Shown here: one piece after another, positions 35,088-44,540 of the stretch
How the letters are laid out: every line of letters starts with the position of its first letter
Position numbering within the stretch: position 1 is the stretch's first letter
Source of the DNA: Latescibacteria bacterium UBA6620
GTDB lineage: Bacteria > Latescibacterota > UBA2968
Assembly (NCBI GenBank): GCA_002433075.1
Contig: DJHM01000044.1
Location: 1-64,000 of the forward strand
Direction: 5' to 3'
DNA: 64,000 nt
Notes under the pieces: generated by a model
Told to the model about the DNA's origin: nothing
Databases searched by the model: none
What the model saw: only the letters and a program-made list of their open reading frames with translations
Made by a program: the position numbers and the translations under genes

Positions 35088-35188
35088 GGTCGAGTCAGGT
35101 AGCGGATGAAGCGTAAGCGTCGCGGTCCAGCGATGGAAAGGTTCTATTCTGGCCGTGAACCGGAAGCCATAACAGGAGATCCCATACG

Positions 35189-36019
35189 ATGATGAAGCTG
35201 GGATGTATGTCGCTGAGTTACAGCCATCAGTTCAGGGATGGGCTGATCGATCTGGAAGGATTCATCGATCGCGCCTACGATCTGGGACTGGATGGAATCG
35301 ATATCCACACCCGTGCGTTCGCCTCGACGGAGCCCGACTACCTTCGCAACATCCGGATGCGCTGCCTGAAGCGGGGTCTGGCGATGTCGTATATCGGAGT
35401 GAGCAACAACTTCGGGCTTCCGAAAGATGAATTGCCCGGTGTGGTCGCAGACGTAAAGCATTGGGTAGACGTCGCTGAGTTCCTTGGGATCCCGCTCGTT
35501 CGGATCTTCGCTGCCTGGATTCCGGAAGGGGAGCCAGAGGAACAGGTGTGGGACCGTATGATGCCTTGTATGGAAGAAGTGGCAGCCTACGGCCAGGAAA
35601 AAGGAGTGGTCCTGGGCCTGCACAATCACAACCACGGCTGCGTGACACGGACCAGCAAGGAAGTGAAGCGGATTCTGGAGGGGGTCGACAATCCCTACCT
35701 GTCGCACATTCTCGATACGGGACAATACGTCGGATCGCCCGGCGCGAGCGGGGCGGATGGCAAAGAGGATCCGGCCTTGAACTTTTACGGCAGCATCGAA
35801 GAGACAGCACCGCTGGCCGTCCACGTCAGGGCGAAGATCTACAGGATATCCACCGGTGAAGAAGCCTGGCTGGATTACCCCCGAATCTTCAAGATCCTGA
35901 ATGGGGTCGACTACAACGGCTGGGTCTCGGTCGTCTATGAAGGGCAGGCCGATGAGGCGGAGGAGACGGCTGTGCCCAAGGCGGTATCGTATCTCCGAAA
36001 ATTCGTGCCGGGAAGTTAG
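35189..36019 (+). CDS. Sugar phosphate isomerase/epimerase (AP endonuclease 2-like TIM barrel)
   Basis: The 276-residue protein has the xylose-isomerase-like barrel. GLDGIDIHTRAFA, the metal-site stretch LGLHNHNHGC near residue 145 and SHILDTGQYVG near 172 match the family, and VHVRAKIYRI and YNGWVSVVYEG carry the last conserved positions. Members isomerise or epimerise sugars and inositols. There are two tandem ATGs (35189, 35192). Confidence 0.9.
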   Translation: MMKLGCMSLSYSHQFRDGLIDLEGFIDRAYDLGLDGIDIHTRAFASTEPDYLRNIRMRCLKRGLAMSYIGVSNNFGLPKDELPGVVADVKHWVDVAEFLGIPLVRIFAAWIPEGEPEEQVWDRMMPCMEEVAAYGQEKGVVLGLHNHNHGCVTRTSKEVKRILEGVDNPYLSHILDTGQYVGSPGASGADGKEDPALNFYGSIEETAPLAVHVRAKIYRISTGEEAWLDYPRIFKILNGVDYNGWVSVVYEGQADEAEETAVPKAVSYLRKFVPGS

Positions 36020-36064
36020 AGAGGAGCCTGGGGGTGTACGCGGCTGAACCGGTTGAGTCGGCGG

Positions 36065-36086
36065 GTCACGATGCTCCCGTGACTTT
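36065..36086 (+). terminator. Weak terminator-like hairpin
   Basis: GTCACG (36065-36070) pairs with CGTGAC (36078-36083), followed by TTT. It lies 46 bases after the isomerase stop. The stem is short, so this is a tentative call. Confidence 0.35.
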
Positions 36087-36187
36087 GTAAGATACGGTTC
36101 AACGGAGTTCGTGATACGGTTCTGACACCGACGGTCGTCGTGAAAACACGGCGGCCGTTGCTGTTTGACACGTCACATTGGAAGAAT

Positions 36188-38179
36188 ATGACGGCTGTTG
36201 AAGAAATCGATTCAAGACAGGGAAGGGGCCTCGCCAGGGGTGGCGTGACCCTGCGGTCGGTGCTGTGGGGGCTTGTGACGGCAGCGTTCGTGGCTGGATG
36301 GGGGAACCTGCAGTCGATCGTCCTCCACGGGGGATCGCTGGTCAAGTCGAGCTATCCTGTGGCATTGATCCTCTACTTCTGCGTGTGGATCGGGATCAAT
36401 ATTGTTCTTGGCCTCGTAAAGAAGTCGTGGATGTTCACGCGTACGGAGATGATGGTCATCTTCGCGACGACGTGGATCGCGGGAATGATGCCGAGCGTGG
36501 GATGGATGGGTTATGTGATCGGCATGTTGCCGGCGCCCCATTTCTTCGCGACACCCGAGAATCGCTGGGCAGAACTCTTCTTCGACTATCTCCCGATGTG
36601 GGGGTTTCCAGATCCGCTCCCGCACGTGATGGACAGTTTCTATTACGGTCTTGGCAAGGGCGAAACCGTCCCCTGGTCGGCCTGGGCAATGCCTCTGTGG
36701 TGGTGGTTTTCGGCGGCGATTGCCCTTGTGGGGGCAGGCTACTTCGTGTCGTGCATTTTCCATCGCCAGTGGACGGATGCGGAACGACTGATCTACCCGC
36801 TGGTCTAATTTCCTGTCGATATGATGGAAGGCTTCGACGAAGGCCGGGCCCTCCCTACGATCCTGAGAAAGCCCGTGTTCTGGTGGGGATTCGGGTGGAC
36901 GGCAGGCATCATTCTGTGGAACGTGATCAACTTCTGGTATCCGAACGTTCCCCGGATCGACCTGTTCGACAATGTCAATGTGAAGGCGATGGAGTTTGCC
37001 CGGCACTTTCCTCCCTTCTATGCCCGGGTGCTCCCGCTGGTGATCGGGTTGGGTTACCTGTGCAGCCTGGACCTCCTGTTCACGTTCTGGTTTTTCAGGA
37101 TCCTGGCCATTCTGAAGGTGGGTGTGGTCAATCGGACAGGCCTGACAATCGGTCTGGAGGGTCAGCCTTCGAAGGCTGGAGAGATTGTGGCGCTGGAGAG
37201 TCACGGCGCCATGACGGTGCTTGTCCTATGGTCCTTGTGGTTGGCAAGACGGCACTTGCTCTTCGTCTGGCGTTGTACCCAATCGGGTGAGCGAGGTGAT
37301 GGGCCGATTGCGTACCGGCTGGCGGTGATCGGCCTTGGCGTGTGCGGGGCGTACGTCTGTGGATTCCTGATGAGCATGGGGATGTCCCTGTCGCTGGCGC
37401 TCGGGCAGATGGTGCTGATGTTCATTGCTTACTTTGCGACCGTCAAACTCATGGTGGCCAGCGGTTTCGGGTATCTGTTCCCGGTCTGGGTCAAGGGCGG
37501 GAACTTTCTGAAGATCGTGACGGGAACGGCCGGGATGTCGACGGCGGAGCTGTCGGCCCTACAACTGGTGAACAGCAATGCTGTGTTCGGGGGGAGCCGT
37601 CTGCAGACCCTGCAAATGATCCCGCATCATCTGAGAGTGATGGATGATGTGGAGCCGGAGCGTCGCAGGTACACCGGCATCGTCATCTTCGGTGCTTTTA
37701 CGATTGCGTTCGTAGCCAGCGCCGTCACGATCATCTACTACTGCTACCAAGAGTCGGCCCTGTTCCTCCGTTCGTGGACGCTGTGGGAAGGGCCGCTCGG
37801 AATCTTCGGTGGCATCGCATCGGCGATGGGCGAATCGGAGAAGACGATCTTCGATCTACAGAAGATGGGTGTGTGGGTACTGGGGGGTCTTGAAGCGACG
37901 TTTCTTGCGGTGCTGAGGTCGCGGTTTTCGTGGTGGCCGCTCCACCCGATTGGTCTTGCGTTTCAGTACACGACCGGGCCGAAGTACTACGCACTGAGCA
38001 TCATGATGGTCTGGGCGGCCAAGCTCGTCATTCTTCGCACGGGAGGACCGAGGCTCTACGAAAAGGCGAAGCCATTCTTTCTGGGAACGGTGGTGGGTTA
38101 TTGCGTGGGCATCGGCATCGCGCAGGTGATCGACCTGATCTGGTTCCCGGGGGAAGGGCACGGATTCCATAACTTTTGA
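36188..38179 (+). pseudogene. Large polytopic membrane protein (DUF6784/DUF6785-like) interrupted by an in-frame TAA
   Basis: One frame encodes about 660 residues with at least twelve hydrophobic segments. It opens with VLWGLVTAAFVAGWGNLQS, and the last helices are KPFFLGTVVGYCVGIGIAQV-like. The TAA at 36806-36808 falls in RLIYPLV*FPVDMM, where relatives I know of read glutamine before a proline, so a CAA-to-TAA change is likely. The frame is unbroken on both sides. ATG at 36188 has GGAAG upstream. The function of the family is unknown; a transport role is plausible from topology. Confidence 0.72.
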
Positions 38180-38187
38180 GAAGCAGA

Positions 38188-38306
38188 GAGGGTGGGCCCG
38201 CCTTCGCCAAGGCTTCGGCGTGGCAGGCGGGAGCGCGGGAAAGCGGGTGAGCAGGTGTGGCAACCATTTGCGTCTCCGTCAGGGTAGGAGCCGCCTCCGG
38301 CGGCGA
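38188..38306 (+). repeat. Two hairpin repeats between genes, one REP-like
   Basis: Around 38190-38230 is a long imperfect hairpin, CCCGCCTtcgcc...AGGCGGG. At 38284-38306 lies GTAGGAGCCGCCTCCGGCGGCGA, described here as a GTAG head plus a GCCGCC/GGCGGC stem with a TCC loop. The second type recurs at 59946 and 59972. No transposase gene is nearby. Confidence 0.6.
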
Positions 38307-38313
38307 GAAAAGG

Positions 38314-39474
38314 ATGGTTCTCTTGACTGAGGAAGCGAAACACTACCTCCGTTCCATCACGCCTACGAGGGAGATGGTGGATCACTTTGCGAAGCGTCAC
38401 GATGCGTCGGTGGAGGTGCCGCAGGAGTTGGGCGGCATCATGTGCAACAATGCGAAGTCGACGTATGACGCCGAACTGGGGTGGGTGTTGTGCGACGGCT
38501 ACCGCGGGGGGAGTGTGGATGGGTCGAGGGGCTTCTATGCTTACGAACCACAGGATGGGGCCCGGCGGGTCGCGAATTTCCCCGAGCGGGAATGCCGGAT
38601 CCACACGTACGGGAACAGCTTCACGCACTGCGATCAGGTGAGCGACGGGGAGACCTGGCAGGAGTACCTGGCCGCCCACTTCCAGGAGCCGATTCGCAAC
38701 TACGGCATCGGCGGCTACAGCGTCTACCAGGCGTACCGTCGAATGAGGGTGACCGAGGCCCGGCATCCGGCAGAATATATCATCCTGAACGTGTGGGACG
38801 ACGACCACTTTCGAAATCTGGATGCGTGGCGATCGATCCGGATGGGGCGGCAGGGACGATTCACGCTTCCCCACCTCCGGGTGAACCTCGAGGCCGAGAC
38901 GTGTGAGGAAAGAGAAAACCTGAGTGAGACGGCTGAGGATCTTTATCGGCTGTGCGACGAAGATTGGGTCTGGGACACGTTCGCGGACGACCCGGTTCTG
39001 AGAGCGGTGATGGCACGCAAGGGAAGCGGGGACGCCCGGGCTGCCATGGAGGCATTCGGCGCTTCAGACCTGGCCAACTCAGGATCGGACGCCGTGGTCT
39101 ACCAGGCCCAGACAGAGGCAGCCCTCTATGCGACTCGGTACGTGGTCGAGCAGACGAAGGCTTTCTGTAAGGCGAACGGGAAGAAGCTCCTCGTTCTGTT
39201 GTCCTTCAGCAGTCGGAGTGTCAAACAGGCCCTGACCGACGAGCCGCTGTTCGATCAGACGTTTCTGGACTGGCTCGGCACGACCGACCTGAACTGGCTA
39301 GATCTACGGGATGCCTTTCGACAGGACTTTGAGCGCCACCAGGTGAGTGTGGACGATTACCTGAAACCGTTCTACATCGGGCATCACACACCTCGTGGGA
39401 ATTTCTTCTTTGCGTGGGCGATTAAGGATCGGTTGGTGTCCTGGCTGGATCCTAGCCCCTTGCCCTACCGATAA
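38314..39474 (+). CDS. SGNH/GDSL-hydrolase-like protein
   Basis: The protein (about 386 residues) shows an SGNH-type layout: block I as TYGNSFTHCDQVSDG with the candidate nucleophile serine, block II as NYGIGGYSVYQAYRR, a block III-like ILNVWDDDHFRN, and a late HHTPRGNFFFAWAI that could hold the catalytic histidine. Esterase or acetylhydrolase activity on carbohydrate is plausible, but the substrate is unknown. I chose the ATG at 38314; a TTG at 38323 has the better-placed AAAAGGA. An earlier GTG at 38257 would overlap the REP-like repeat. Confidence 0.72.
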   Translation: MVLLTEEAKHYLRSITPTREMVDHFAKRHDASVEVPQELGGIMCNNAKSTYDAELGWVLCDGYRGGSVDGSRGFYAYEPQDGARRVANFPERECRIHTYGNSFTHCDQVSDGETWQEYLAAHFQEPIRNYGIGGYSVYQAYRRMRVTEARHPAEYIILNVWDDDHFRNLDAWRSIRMGRQGRFTLPHLRVNLEAETCEERENLSETAEDLYRLCDEDWVWDTFADDPVLRAVMARKGSGDARAAMEAFGASDLANSGSDAVVYQAQTEAALYATRYVVEQTKAFCKANGKKLLVLLSFSSRSVKQALTDEPLFDQTFLDWLGTTDLNWLDLRDAFRQDFERHQVSVDDYLKPFYIGHHTPRGNFFFAWAIKDRLVSWLDPSPLPYR

Positions 39475-39528
39475 GGAAGCGGGCGTCGTCGTACTGAAGG
39501 CGCAGCTGGTCAGTCGAGCACCGGTTCG

Positions 39529-40281
39529 TCATCCTTTGCGCTCACACTGAAGTCGCACCCCGGACCCGAGGTTGGCGTAGGTCGTCTGATCGACGAAAGC
39601 GATATCGACGTCGACGATCGACTGCTGGGCCCTGGAGAAGTTGGCCGCGATCATTCGCGCAAAATTCGTGTGGAGATTTTCGAGTGTTCGTGTCTGCTCC
39701 CTCGAAACGCGGGAAGGGTGCTTGAAGTCATAGGTGAGGACCGGCTCCTTCTGATCCTCTCTTCGCTTCTTACGTCTGGCCATTCTGGCCTGCGCCATCT
39801 CGAGTGGGTCGGATTCTGCCAGCCAGTCCGGCCGATAGACGATCGCATCGATGTCTTTCTGCCCGACTATGTCAGGCAGGCTGTCGAGTCGCTTCTGTGC
39901 TCGATTCGGGTCATTCTGCTTCTGGTTGAGCCAGGAAACGCGGACACGAAGATCCGAATTCTTCCAGCCTGGCAGCAGAACATCCGTGGCTCCCGCCTCG
40001 AACAATTCGACGATCTCGGCTTTCGCGGTCGAGCCCGCGAGTACGACGATCCGGGTTCGTCGGTATGGATGTTTGTCGGTCGCCCTGATTGCGCGGATCA
40101 ATTCGAGACTGTTTCCGTGCACCAGGTCGAGATCCAGGACGAGCACGAGCGGTCCGTACCACTCGACATAGGCCAGGGTCTCGTCGAATCCTGTTAGCCT
40201 TCGACAGCCCATATGCGCCTCATTGAGGGCCTGGCGGGCACGTCCTGCTTCAGCTTCGTGATTTCCTGCGGCAACGACCAT
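39529..40281 (-). pseudogene. Pseudo-receiver domain fused to the N-terminal part of FliM, truncated
   Basis: Residues 1-125 resemble a receiver domain (LVLVLDLDLVHGNSLELIRA, FEAGATDVLLPGWKNSDL), but the N-terminal acidic pair is missing. Residues 175-240 match the start of the flagellar switch protein FliM: YDFKHPSRVSREQTRTLENL, then HTNFARMIAANF and VDVDIAFVDQTTYA. The FliM part ends after about 60 of its 300 residues in ANLGSGVRLQCERKG. No other flagellar gene is in the window. The gene overlaps the anti-sigma gene upstream. It is probably a remnant; a working short fusion is less likely. Confidence 0.65.
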
Positions 40282-40741
40282 CTCTCAAACTCCAGTTGTA
40301 TGTACGATGGAACTCAGCCGGTGCGACGGCCGAGGCCCGGTTCGGTCCAGATGCTGAGTTCGGGTCTCGATTGGATCTGCTCTCGTACGCGCTCTTCATC
40401 TTCGTAACTCGCTGAGAGGCTCCCCGATCGCGCAAGTCCTCGACAGTCTGTCGCAGTTCCCTCACTTCGCTGGCAAGCCCTTTGACGATGAGTGCGAGAT
40501 CCTCGACACTCGTCTCTGACTCACGTCGCGGAAGCTGGGCCTCGATTCGCGACCAGAGATCGCCAGGCGTCTCTTCGGTTTCGACGCTCGAGGCCATTTC
40601 CCAGGCGGTCATCTGCGTATCCTAATCCTGACGACAACGTTCGCACTCGGCGAGGTGGTTTTCGACCTCGTGTAGCTGATCGTGAACGAGTTCGTCGTCG
40701 ATGTAGGCCGTGATGTTCTGTTCGCAGGTAAAGCAGTTCAT
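40250..40741 (-). pseudogene. Zinc-finger anti-sigma factor interrupted by an in-frame TAG
   Basis: The frame starts MNCFTCEQNITAYIDDEL and continues HLAECERCRQD, a typical ZAS-type zinc motif with conserved His and Cys residues. TAG at 40622-40624 follows directly. The same frame then goes on with MTAWEMASSVETEETPGDLW and a helical stretch (KGLASEVRELRQTVEDL) to a TGA at 40250. The gene is next to an ECF sigma gene in the same direction, the usual pairing. A 39-residue zinc-finger fragment or a restart at 40612 could still be made. Confidence 0.72.
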
Positions 40742-40762
40742 TGGGTAACCCGTGTTCGGTGT

Positions 40763-41332
40763 TCAGTTAGTGTTCGGCTGTGCGCGAAGCGTCTGCGACA
40801 GCGATCTAATCAGGTACGAGGAGAGGGCGTCACGCACCCTCTTGCGGGCTCGGTGCATTTTCATTTTGACGGCGTCCTCGGTGCATTCGAGGACATCCGC
40901 AATCTGCCGGTAACGCAGGCCTTCGACGGTGCCAAGAACGAAAACCACCCTGAGCGACTCGGGAAGGTTGTCGATAGCCGATTGCGTTCGACGGTGGGTT
41001 TCCTTCCGCACGAGTTGCTCTTCAGGCGTGGGGCCACGGTCGATGGCGACCACCGGACTTTCGTCATCATCGAAGCTGGTCGACTCCGGCCTGTTTCTGC
41101 GTGCGGCCTTGAGGCATCGGTTGACGGCGATTCGATACAGCCAGGTCCCGAAGGACGATTCCGCACGAAAACGCTGGATTCCGTTGAATGCATCGACGAA
41201 TGATTCCTGCGTGAGATCGGCCGCATCGCCCTGCTGGCAGGCGGCGAACAATGTTAGTTCAACGTGGGTTTCCACAAGCGGTCTCGATGGGTGGCTGTGG
41301 GTTCTGTCTCTTAGAGCCGGATGACGCCCCAA
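40763..41332 (-). CDS. ECF (RpoE-type) sigma factor lacking most of regions 2.1-2.2
   Basis: Region 2.3-2.4 (DLTQESFVDAFNGIQRF, then SSFGTWLYRIAVNRCLKAA) and region 4 (AIDNLPESLRVVFVLGTVEG, then YRQIADVLECTEDAVKMKMH) are intact. The N-terminal ACQQGDA joins directly to ADLTQE, whereas E. coli RpoE has about 28 more residues there. These residues normally help contact core polymerase and -10 DNA, so function is doubtful. The start is uncertain: TTG at 41332 or GTG at 41275. Its stop is 21 bases before the anti-sigma start. Confidence 0.8.
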   Translation of the reverse strand: MGRHPALRDRTHSHPSRPLVETHVELTLFAACQQGDAADLTQESFVDAFNGIQRFRAESSFGTWLYRIAVNRCLKAARRNRPESTSFDDDESPVVAIDRGPTPEEQLVRKETHRRTQSAIDNLPESLRVVFVLGTVEGLRYRQIADVLECTEDAVKMKMHRARKRVRDALSSYLIRSLSQTLRAQPNTN

Positions 41333-41408
41333 GGTAACACGGCAATTTTTATTTTCATAAAATCTTGATTCATATGAAGTTATGCTTCGGTTTCGAAGTC
41401 TCGACGCG

Positions 41409-41437
41409 TTGACGGTGGTGGGGGGGAGGCGTATATT
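41409..41437 (+). promoter_or_regulatory. Sigma-70-type promoter of the iolE-like/iolD genes
   Basis: TTGACG at 41409-41414, a 17-base spacer and TATATT at 41432-41437 make a good promoter. The start codon at 41531 lies about 85 bases downstream of the expected transcription start. The preceding 41340-41400 is AT-rich and may hold the divergent sigma-gene promoter. Confidence 0.7.
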
Positions 41438-41530
41438 GGCGCCTCGCTGGTGAGATGTGGCTGCGGAAGACCGCTTTCTTCGGTTTCCCGCTCTTGGAGT
41501 GGGTGGCTGTGGGGATCATTGAAGGGACGT

Positions 41531-42469
41531 ATGAATCTGGAAGATGACCTGGAAGGCTCGAACGCAGGAATCTCGGGGGTTGCGAACGGACCTGTCTCCT
41601 GGGGTGTTCTGGAATACCTGGATCCAGCCGAATGGCCGGAGCCAGCAGAATACCTGGATCAATTGGCCGAGGCAGGCTACACGGGTACAGAACTTGGAGA
41701 ATACGGCTACCTACCTACGGACCCCGAGGCGCTGCGCGGGGAGTTGTTGGACCGCGACCTGACGATGGTGGCGGCCTTTGCCGGCATCCATCTGTCGAAT
41801 CCGGAGTACTCCCACGAAGACGAATATCAGGCCGTCCAGATCGCCAGGCTCATGGGGGTAGTCGGGGGGGAAGATCCGATTCTCGTTCTATCGGACAATC
41901 CCTGTGCGGATTCCGCCCGAACCGACTTTGCAGGGCAGGTCCTTCCCGAGATGGCGATGCAGGAGGCTCAATGGGAGTATGCGGCGCAACTACTCGACTC
42001 GATCGCGTTGATGGTGTTCGAAGAGCTGGGCATGCGTACGGCCTTCCACGCACACTGTGCGTCCTTCGTGGAAACTCCTGAAGAACTGGACATTCTGATG
42101 GCGTACACCCATCCACACGTGCTCGGGCTTTGTCTGGATACGGCTCACTATGCCTTTGGCGGGGGAGACCCGCTGAAGCTGGTGGAACGCTACCGGGAAC
42201 GGGTCTGGCACGTCCATTTCAAGGGGTATGATCCGGGTGTGGGTGCCGAAGCTAGGGAAAGAGGCTGGGACTATCACGAATCGCTCGAACGAGAGGTGTT
42301 CTGCGAGTTGGATCGCAGCGCCGTGGACTACGGGGCGATTGTCGCGGCCCTGGAGGAGGTCAGTTACAGTGGATGGATCACGGTCGAGCAGGACGTGCGC
42401 CCGGGGAAGGGGCTCCCACGGGAGCGCGCCACTCGGAATCGAGAGTTTCTGAAGGGTCTGGGGATATAG
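41531..42469 (+). CDS. Inosose dehydratase-like TIM-barrel protein (IolE-like)
   Basis: The 312-residue barrel has IolE-like motifs: FHAHCASFVETPEELDILM, LGLCLDTAHYAFGGGDPLKL, VWHVHFKGYDP and GWITVEQDVRP. IolE dehydrates scyllo-inosose to the dione that IolD hydrolyses, and the next gene is an IolD. A general sugar isomerase/epimerase remains possible. ATG at 41531 has GAAGGGA upstream; an in-frame GTG-like extension to 41450 would overlap the promoter region and is rejected. Confidence 0.82.
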   Translation: MNLEDDLEGSNAGISGVANGPVSWGVLEYLDPAEWPEPAEYLDQLAEAGYTGTELGEYGYLPTDPEALRGELLDRDLTMVAAFAGIHLSNPEYSHEDEYQAVQIARLMGVVGGEDPILVLSDNPCADSARTDFAGQVLPEMAMQEAQWEYAAQLLDSIALMVFEELGMRTAFHAHCASFVETPEELDILMAYTHPHVLGLCLDTAHYAFGGGDPLKLVERYRERVWHVHFKGYDPGVGAEARERGWDYHESLEREVFCELDRSAVDYGAIVAALEEVSYSGWITVEQDVRPGKGLPRERATRNREFLKGLGI

Positions 42470-42552
42470 TTCTTCTGGGATGTTGATCGTGAAACTGCGG
42501 GTATCCGTTCACGCCATCTGGTGAAACCCCGCTAAGCAGAGAGGTGGGAACG

Positions 42553-44418
42553 ATGGAGACAAGGCGCCTTACGATGGCTCAGGCCATCGTCCAGTATCTG
42601 AAGGTTCAGTATGTGTCACGGGATGGCGTGGAGCAGCCTTTCTTCGGGGGCATGTTCGGGATCTTCGGACACGGCAACGTGGCGGGAATCGGACAGGCAC
42701 TTCACCAGTACGCGGATGAGTTCCGATTTTACCAGACCCGGAACGAGCAGGCGATGGTGCATACGGCGATCGCCTATGCCAAGATGAAGGACCGTCTGGG
42801 CACGTTCGCGTGCACCTCTTCCATTGGGCCCGGTGCAACAAACATGGTCACCGGAGCCGCGACCGCGACGATCAACCGCCTCCCGGTGCTGCTGCTGCCC
42901 GGGGACATCTTCGCTCGTCGGAATGTGGCGCCCGTTCTGCAGCAGCTCGAATCGTCATCGTCCCAGGATGTTTCGGTCAATGACTGCTTCAGGCCTGTGT
43001 CGCGTTACTGGGACCGTCTGAATCGCCCCGATCAGGCCATCACGGCGTTGCCGGAGGCGATGCGCGTGTTGGTCTCGCCTGCGGAAATGGGTGCGGTGAC
43101 GCTGTGTTGCCCGCAGGACGTTCAGACAGAGGCGTACGACTACCCGGCATCGTTGTTCGAAAAGTGCGTATGGACCGTGCGGAGAGCGCGAGCGGACCGA
43201 GACGCGATCGTGGAGGCGGTGGCGGCGATCAAGGCGAGCAAGCGACCGCTGATCGTCGCGGGTGGAGGCGTGATCTACAGTGGCGCGACGGAGGCGCTGG
43301 CTGAGCTGGTGACGAAGACGGGGATTCCGGTGGGGGAGAGCCAGGCGGGAAAGGGGTCGATGCGGTTCGACCAGGCTGGCGCGCTGGGTGCGATCGGGGT
43401 GACCGGGACACCGGGTGCGAACATCTTGGCAAGAGAAGCAGACATCGTGATCAACATCGGCACGCGGCTGAGCGACTTCACGACAGCGTCCAAAACCGCC
43501 TTTCAGAACCCGAATGTCTCGTTCATTTCGATCAACGTCTCGGAGTTCGATGCAGCTAAGCACGGCGCTCTGTCCCTGGTCGGAGACGCGAAGGTCACGA
43601 TCGAGGAGCTGGCGACGGGCCTGGAGGGGTATCGCGTCGAAGAGGGCTACGCTGCGCGCATCCGGGAGTTCCAGGGCGAGTGGGAGGCGGAGGTGGAACG
43701 CATATACACGGCGGGCCACCGTCCGATCTTGAGCCAGGGGGAAGTGATCGGCGCGGTGAACCAAGCGTCTGACGATCGTGACGTGATGGTTGCCGCCGCG
43801 GGCAGCCTGCCGGGTGATCTCCACAAGCTCTGGCGCACTCGCGATCCGAAGCAATACCACCTGGAGTACGGCTACTCCTGTATGGGATACGAGATCGCCG
43901 GTGGCCTAGGGATCAAGATGGCCGATCCCGATCGCGAAGTTTACGTGATGGTGGGAGATGGGTCGTATCTGATGATGGCGCAGGAGATCATGACGTCGAT
44001 ACAGGAGGACGTGAAGCTTACGATTGTGCTGCTGGACAACTACGGTCACGCCAGCATCGGCGGTCTGTCGGAGGCCACGGGGTCCGACGGTTTCGGCACG
44101 AAGTTCAAGATGCGGAACGCCGCGAGCGGCCAACTGGATGGGGACAACGTGCCGACCGACCTGGCCGCGAACGCCGAGAGCCTCGGCGCGATCGTCCTGA
44201 GACCGGAGGGCAAAGAAGGTCTGATGAACGCGCTGGCCGAGGCGAAGGGAAACGATCGAACGACCGTAATCGCCGTCGAGGTTGACTGTGAAGTCCGGGT
44301 TCCCGGGTACGAGAGCTGGTGGGATGTCCCGATCGCCGAGGTATCGACAGTTCAGGAAGTCCAGCGGCTGCGGGAAGAGTATGTGGGTCATGTTGCGCGT
44401 GAGCGCTACCATCTGTAA
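42553..44418 (+). CDS. iolD: 3D-(3,5/4)-trihydroxycyclohexane-1,2-dione acylhydrolase (decyclizing), TPP enzyme
   Basis: IolD opens the ring of the inositol-derived dione to 5-deoxy-glucuronate. The protein (about 621 residues) has the three TPP-enzyme domains. The catalytic glutamate is in FYQTRNEQAMVH near residue 60, the central domain has VAGGGVIYSGA, and the TPP/metal motif is MVGDGSYLMMAQE through LLDNYGHASIGGL near residue 475. The IolD-type signature FGIFGHGNVAGIGQAL distinguishes it from acetolactate synthase. No other iol genes are adjacent. ATG at 42553 has GAGGTGGG upstream. Confidence 0.9.
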   Translation: METRRLTMAQAIVQYLKVQYVSRDGVEQPFFGGMFGIFGHGNVAGIGQALHQYADEFRFYQTRNEQAMVHTAIAYAKMKDRLGTFACTSSIGPGATNMVTGAATATINRLPVLLLPGDIFARRNVAPVLQQLESSSSQDVSVNDCFRPVSRYWDRLNRPDQAITALPEAMRVLVSPAEMGAVTLCCPQDVQTEAYDYPASLFEKCVWTVRRARADRDAIVEAVAAIKASKRPLIVAGGGVIYSGATEALAELVTKTGIPVGESQAGKGSMRFDQAGALGAIGVTGTPGANILAREADIVINIGTRLSDFTTASKTAFQNPNVSFISINVSEFDAAKHGALSLVGDAKVTIEELATGLEGYRVEEGYAARIREFQGEWEAEVERIYTAGHRPILSQGEVIGAVNQASDDRDVMVAAAGSLPGDLHKLWRTRDPKQYHLEYGYSCMGYEIAGGLGIKMADPDREVYVMVGDGSYLMMAQEIMTSIQEDVKLTIVLLDNYGHASIGGLSEATGSDGFGTKFKMRNAASGQLDGDNVPTDLAANAESLGAIVLRPEGKEGLMNALAEAKGNDRTTVIAVEVDCEVRVPGYESWWDVPIAEVSTVQEVQRLREEYVGHVARERYHL

Positions 44419-44436
44419 GCGCTAAGAATGTTGGGA

Positions 44437-44453
44437 CCACGGAACACACGGAA
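44437..44453 (+). repeat. Left copy of a 17-base inverted repeat around the GxxExxY gene
   Basis: CCACGGAACACACGGAA lies 18 bases after the iolD stop. The exact reverse complement is at 44933-44949, downstream of the GxxExxY gene. The sequence is itself built from CACGGAA-type units. Confidence 0.85.
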
Positions 44454-44540
44454 GGAACCGTCACGACATGTGGGTGCTGATTGGGGACTCCGGGTTTGTC
44501 GAGATGACCGTCTTGCTTCCCTTCTGATGACGAGGACTGG

